Below are positions 62,056-64,000 of a stretch of DNA of 64,000 nt, in pieces. The position numbers and the translations under genes were made by a program. The stretch covers positions 1 through 64,000 of the forward strand of contig NZ_WUQJ01000031.1 in assembly GCF_011074955.1 (NCBI RefSeq), in the 5' to 3' direction. The stretch comes from Marinobacter caseinilyticus (GTDB taxonomy: Bacteria > Pseudomonadota > Gammaproteobacteria > Pseudomonadales > Oleiphilaceae). Below the pieces are notes generated by a model. The model had not been told where the DNA came from. It saw only the letters and a program-made list of their open reading frames with translations, and searched no databases. How positions within the stretch are numbered: the stretch's first letter is position 1; every line of letters begins with the position of its first letter.

Positions 62056-63504
62056 TCAGCGACGCCAGAACGCCGGGGTCAGCAAAACCAGTAGGGTAAA
62101 GACTTCCAGCCGGCCCAGCAGCATGGCAAAGCACAGCACCCATTTGGCTACGTCGTTCAGATCGCCGTAATGGTAGGTGACCTCCCCCAAGCCGGGGCCG
62201 AGATTGTTGATGGCGGAGCCGACGGCGGTCCAGGCGGTGACCTGATCAAGCCCGGTCGCCAGCAGGATCAACAGCATCAGCAGGAACATCACCATATACA
62301 CGGAGAAAAATCCCCACACCGCCTGCAGCACCCGATCAGAAACCGGCCGGTTACCCAGCTTGACCGGGATGACCGCGTTCGGGTGCAGCAGGCGCTTGAT
62401 TTCCCGGGAGCCCTGGCGGTAGATCAGCAGGATCCGGACCACCTTCATGCCGCCTCCCGTGGAGGCTGCGCACCCCCCCATAAATGCCATGATGAACAGC
62501 AGGAACGGCAGCATACTGGGCCACTGGGAAAAGTCGGAGGTCACGAACCCGGTGGTTGTGGCAATGGAGACAACCTGGAACATGCCCTTGGTGATGGCGG
62601 TGAACGGATCGAGCGTGGAGGTGACCACCAGGATCGTTATGGTGATGATGCTGACCGTCGACAGCGCCGCGACGTAAAAGCGGAATTCCGGGTCCTGCCA
62701 GTACAGCAGCGGATTGCGTTGGCGGAAGGCCATGAAATGCAGGGCGAAGTTGGCGCCGCTGAGAAACATGAAGACGACCGCAATCATCTCAATGGCGGCG
62801 TTGTCGAAATACCCAATACTGGCGTCGTGGGTGGAAAACCCCCCGATGGCGACCGTGGAAAAACTGTGTCCGATGGCGTCGAACCAACTCATGCCGGCAA
62901 GCCAGTAGGCCGAGGCACACACCAGGGTCAGGGCAACGTAGATGTACCAGAGCGCTTTCGCGGTCTCGGCAATGCGGGGTGTGAGTTTGTTGTCCTTGAC
63001 GGGGCCGGGCACTTCCGCCCGGTACAGCTGCATCCCCCCGATGCCCAGCATGGGCAGGATCGCCACCGCCAATACGATGATGCCCATGCCACCCAGCCAC
63101 TGCAGCTGCTGGCGATACCAGAGGATGGATTCCGGCAGCGAGTCGATACCGGTGATGACGGTGGCACCGGTGGTGGTCAGGCCGGAGACTGCTTCAAACA
63201 GCGAATCCACAAAGGTATAGGGGGCGTTGTTGCTTAGATAGAACGGAATCGAGCCCGCCATACTGAGCACCACCCAGAACAACGTGGTGACCAGGAAGCC
63301 GTCCCGTACCCGTAAGTCGCCGGCCACGTTGCGAAAGGGCAACCAGACAATCAGACCACTGACCGCGACGATGCCGAGGGCGTCAAGAAACCGCAGCCAC
63401 TGGCCGTCGTCGAACAGCAATGAGATGCCCAGGGGCGGCAGCATGGTGATGCTGAACAGCATCATCAGAATACCCAATATTTTGGCGATGACCGGCAAGC
63501 GCAT
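62056..63504 (-). CDS. trkH: Trk potassium uptake system membrane subunit TrkH
   Basis: 482 residues with about ten membrane helices. Potassium channel-like subunit of four M1-P-M2 repeats. The selectivity segments are visible: FEAVSGLTTTGATVITGID, SFSTVAIGGFSTHDASIGYF, VSIATTTGFVTSDFSQWP and TAVGSAINNLGPGLGEV. It starts RLPVIAKILGILMMLFSITM. It lies 17 bp after trkA in the same direction, so the two are an operon. Confidence 0.97.
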   Translation of the reverse strand: MRLPVIAKILGILMMLFSITMLPPLGISLLFDDGQWLRFLDALGIVAVSGLIVWLPFRNVAGDLRVRDGFLVTTLFWVVLSMAGSIPFYLSNNAPYTFVDSLFEAVSGLTTTGATVITGIDSLPESILWYRQQLQWLGGMGIIVLAVAILPMLGIGGMQLYRAEVPGPVKDNKLTPRIAETAKALWYIYVALTLVCASAYWLAGMSWFDAIGHSFSTVAIGGFSTHDASIGYFDNAAIEMIAVVFMFLSGANFALHFMAFRQRNPLLYWQDPEFRFYVAALSTVSIITITILVVTSTLDPFTAITKGMFQVVSIATTTGFVTSDFSQWPSMLPFLLFIMAFMGGCAASTGGGMKVVRILLIYRQGSREIKRLLHPNAVIPVKLGNRPVSDRVLQAVWGFFSVYMVMFLLMLLILLATGLDQVTAWTAVGSAINNLGPGLGEVTYHYGDLNDVAKWVLCFAMLLGRLEVFTLLVLLTPAFWRR

Positions 63505-63521
63505 GAATCAGACAGCCCTGA

Positions 63522-64000
63522 TCAAAAGAAGGTCAATCCGACCTGGAACAACCGTTCAACTTCCCGGATTCGGGACTTGTCCACCAGGAACAGAATCACA
63601 TGGTCATCGGGTTGGACCCGGATGTGGTCATGGGCAATCAATACTTCGTTATGCCGGACAATGGCCCCGATGGTGGTGCCTTCCGGCAAGGTGATCTCAT
63701 CCAACCGCTTGCCGACCACTTTTGAGGAGCGATGATCGCCGTGGGCGATCGCCTCGATCGCCTCAGCGGCGCCCCGGCGCAGGGAGTGAACATTGACTAC
63801 GTCACCCTTGCGCACGTGGGTCAGTAGACTACCGATGGTGGTCTGCTGGGGTGAAATCGCGACATCAATCTCGCCCCCCTGAATCAGGTCCACGTAGTCG
63901 GGGTTGTTGATCAGGGTCAGGACTTTCCGGGCGCCCAGCCGTTTCGCCAGCAGGGACGCCATGATGTTGGCTTCGTCGTCGTTGGTGACGGCGCAAAAGA
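63522..64000 (-). CDS. trkA: Trk system NAD-binding subunit TrkA, 3' part (5' end outside window)
   Basis: About 159 C-terminal residues; the frame stays open to base 64000 with [19 protein letters not shown] at the left end of the visible protein. TrkA is the cytoplasmic regulator that binds NAD and gates TrkH. The second RCK_N end ([20 protein letters not shown]) and the second TrkA_C domain ([36 protein letters not shown]) are seen. It precedes trkH by 17 bp. Confidence 0.95.
   Translation of the reverse strand, partial: FCAVTNDDEANIMASLLAKRLGARKVLTLINNPDYVDLIQGGEIDVAISPQQTTIGSLLTHVRKGDVVNVHSLRRGAAEAIEAIAHGDHRSSKVVGKRLDEITLPEGTTIGAIVRHNEVLIAHDHIRVQPDDHVILFLVDKSRIREVERLFQVGLTFF

Overview
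This window is a contiguous piece of a gammaproteobacterial chromosome carrying the replication-origin neighbourhood. The gene set (rpmH-rnpA-yidD-yidC-mnmE facing dnaA-dnaN-...-recF-gyrB, mnmG-rsmG-parA-parB-atpIBEFHAGDC-glmU-glmS, glyQ-glyS-gmhB, trkH-trkA), the moderately high GC, the TRAP transporter and the VC0807/DUF3833-type proteins suggest a marine, Pseudomonas-related, Marinobacter-like organism. The genus is an inference; the class is well supported.

Layout. (1) 1-744: 3' part of etfA. (2) 1252-14473: an accessory catabolic block. A GH88-like hydrolase and a CaiB-type CoA-transferase run divergently from a CaiC-like acyl-CoA ligase. Opposite them is a probable operon read right to left: acyl-CoA dehydrogenase, iron alcohol dehydrogenase, alpha-methylacyl-CoA racemase, TRAP DctP-DctQ-DctM, aldehyde dehydrogenase and a TetR regulator. 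Together these could import an organic acid or alcohol, oxidise it, activate it with CoA, epimerise it and desaturate it, with electrons passing to ETF. (3) 14636-25225: glmS, glmU and a complete F1Fo ATP synthase operon with its promoter, internal hairpins and end terminator. (4) 25528-29797: parB, parA, rsmG, mnmG, followed by an AT-rich gap with two perfect DnaA boxes. (5) 30143-40009: an MFS-PlsC fusion, an EAL protein, a DUF3833-MFP-RND efflux operon, a decayed acyl-CoA dehydrogenase fragment and a solitary periplasmic binding protein. (6) 40330-44345: mnmE, yidC, yidD, rnpA, rpmH. (7) 44346-44992: the oriC-like gap, with four exact copies of TGTGGGTAA. (8) 44993-53069: dnaA, dnaN, an ABC1-family kinase inserted between dnaN and recF, recF carrying two parS palindromes, and gyrB. 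(9) 53139-58165: a variable stretch with a VC0807-type membrane protein, a class 3 lipase paired with a small exported protein, and about 2.5 kb without recognisable genes, ending at a tRNA-Pro(CGG). (10) 58314-64000: gmhB, glyS, glyQ, trkH and the 3' part of trkA.

The housekeeping parts work as expected: replication initiation and segregation (DnaA, DnaN, RecF, GyrB, ParAB/parS), RNA modification (MnmE, MnmG, RsmG, RnpA), membrane insertion (YidC, YidD), energy (ATP synthase) and cell-wall precursor supply (GlmS, GlmU). The points most worth following are the catabolic block with its altered GH88-like enzyme and shared operator-like motif, the ABC1 kinase inside the dnaA-dnaN-recF-gyrB cluster, the two distinct DnaA-box clusters, the parS sites inside recF, and the lipase/exported-protein pair in the gyrB-tRNA-Pro gap. 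All statements are from reading the sequence and from memory of the families; no database search was run.
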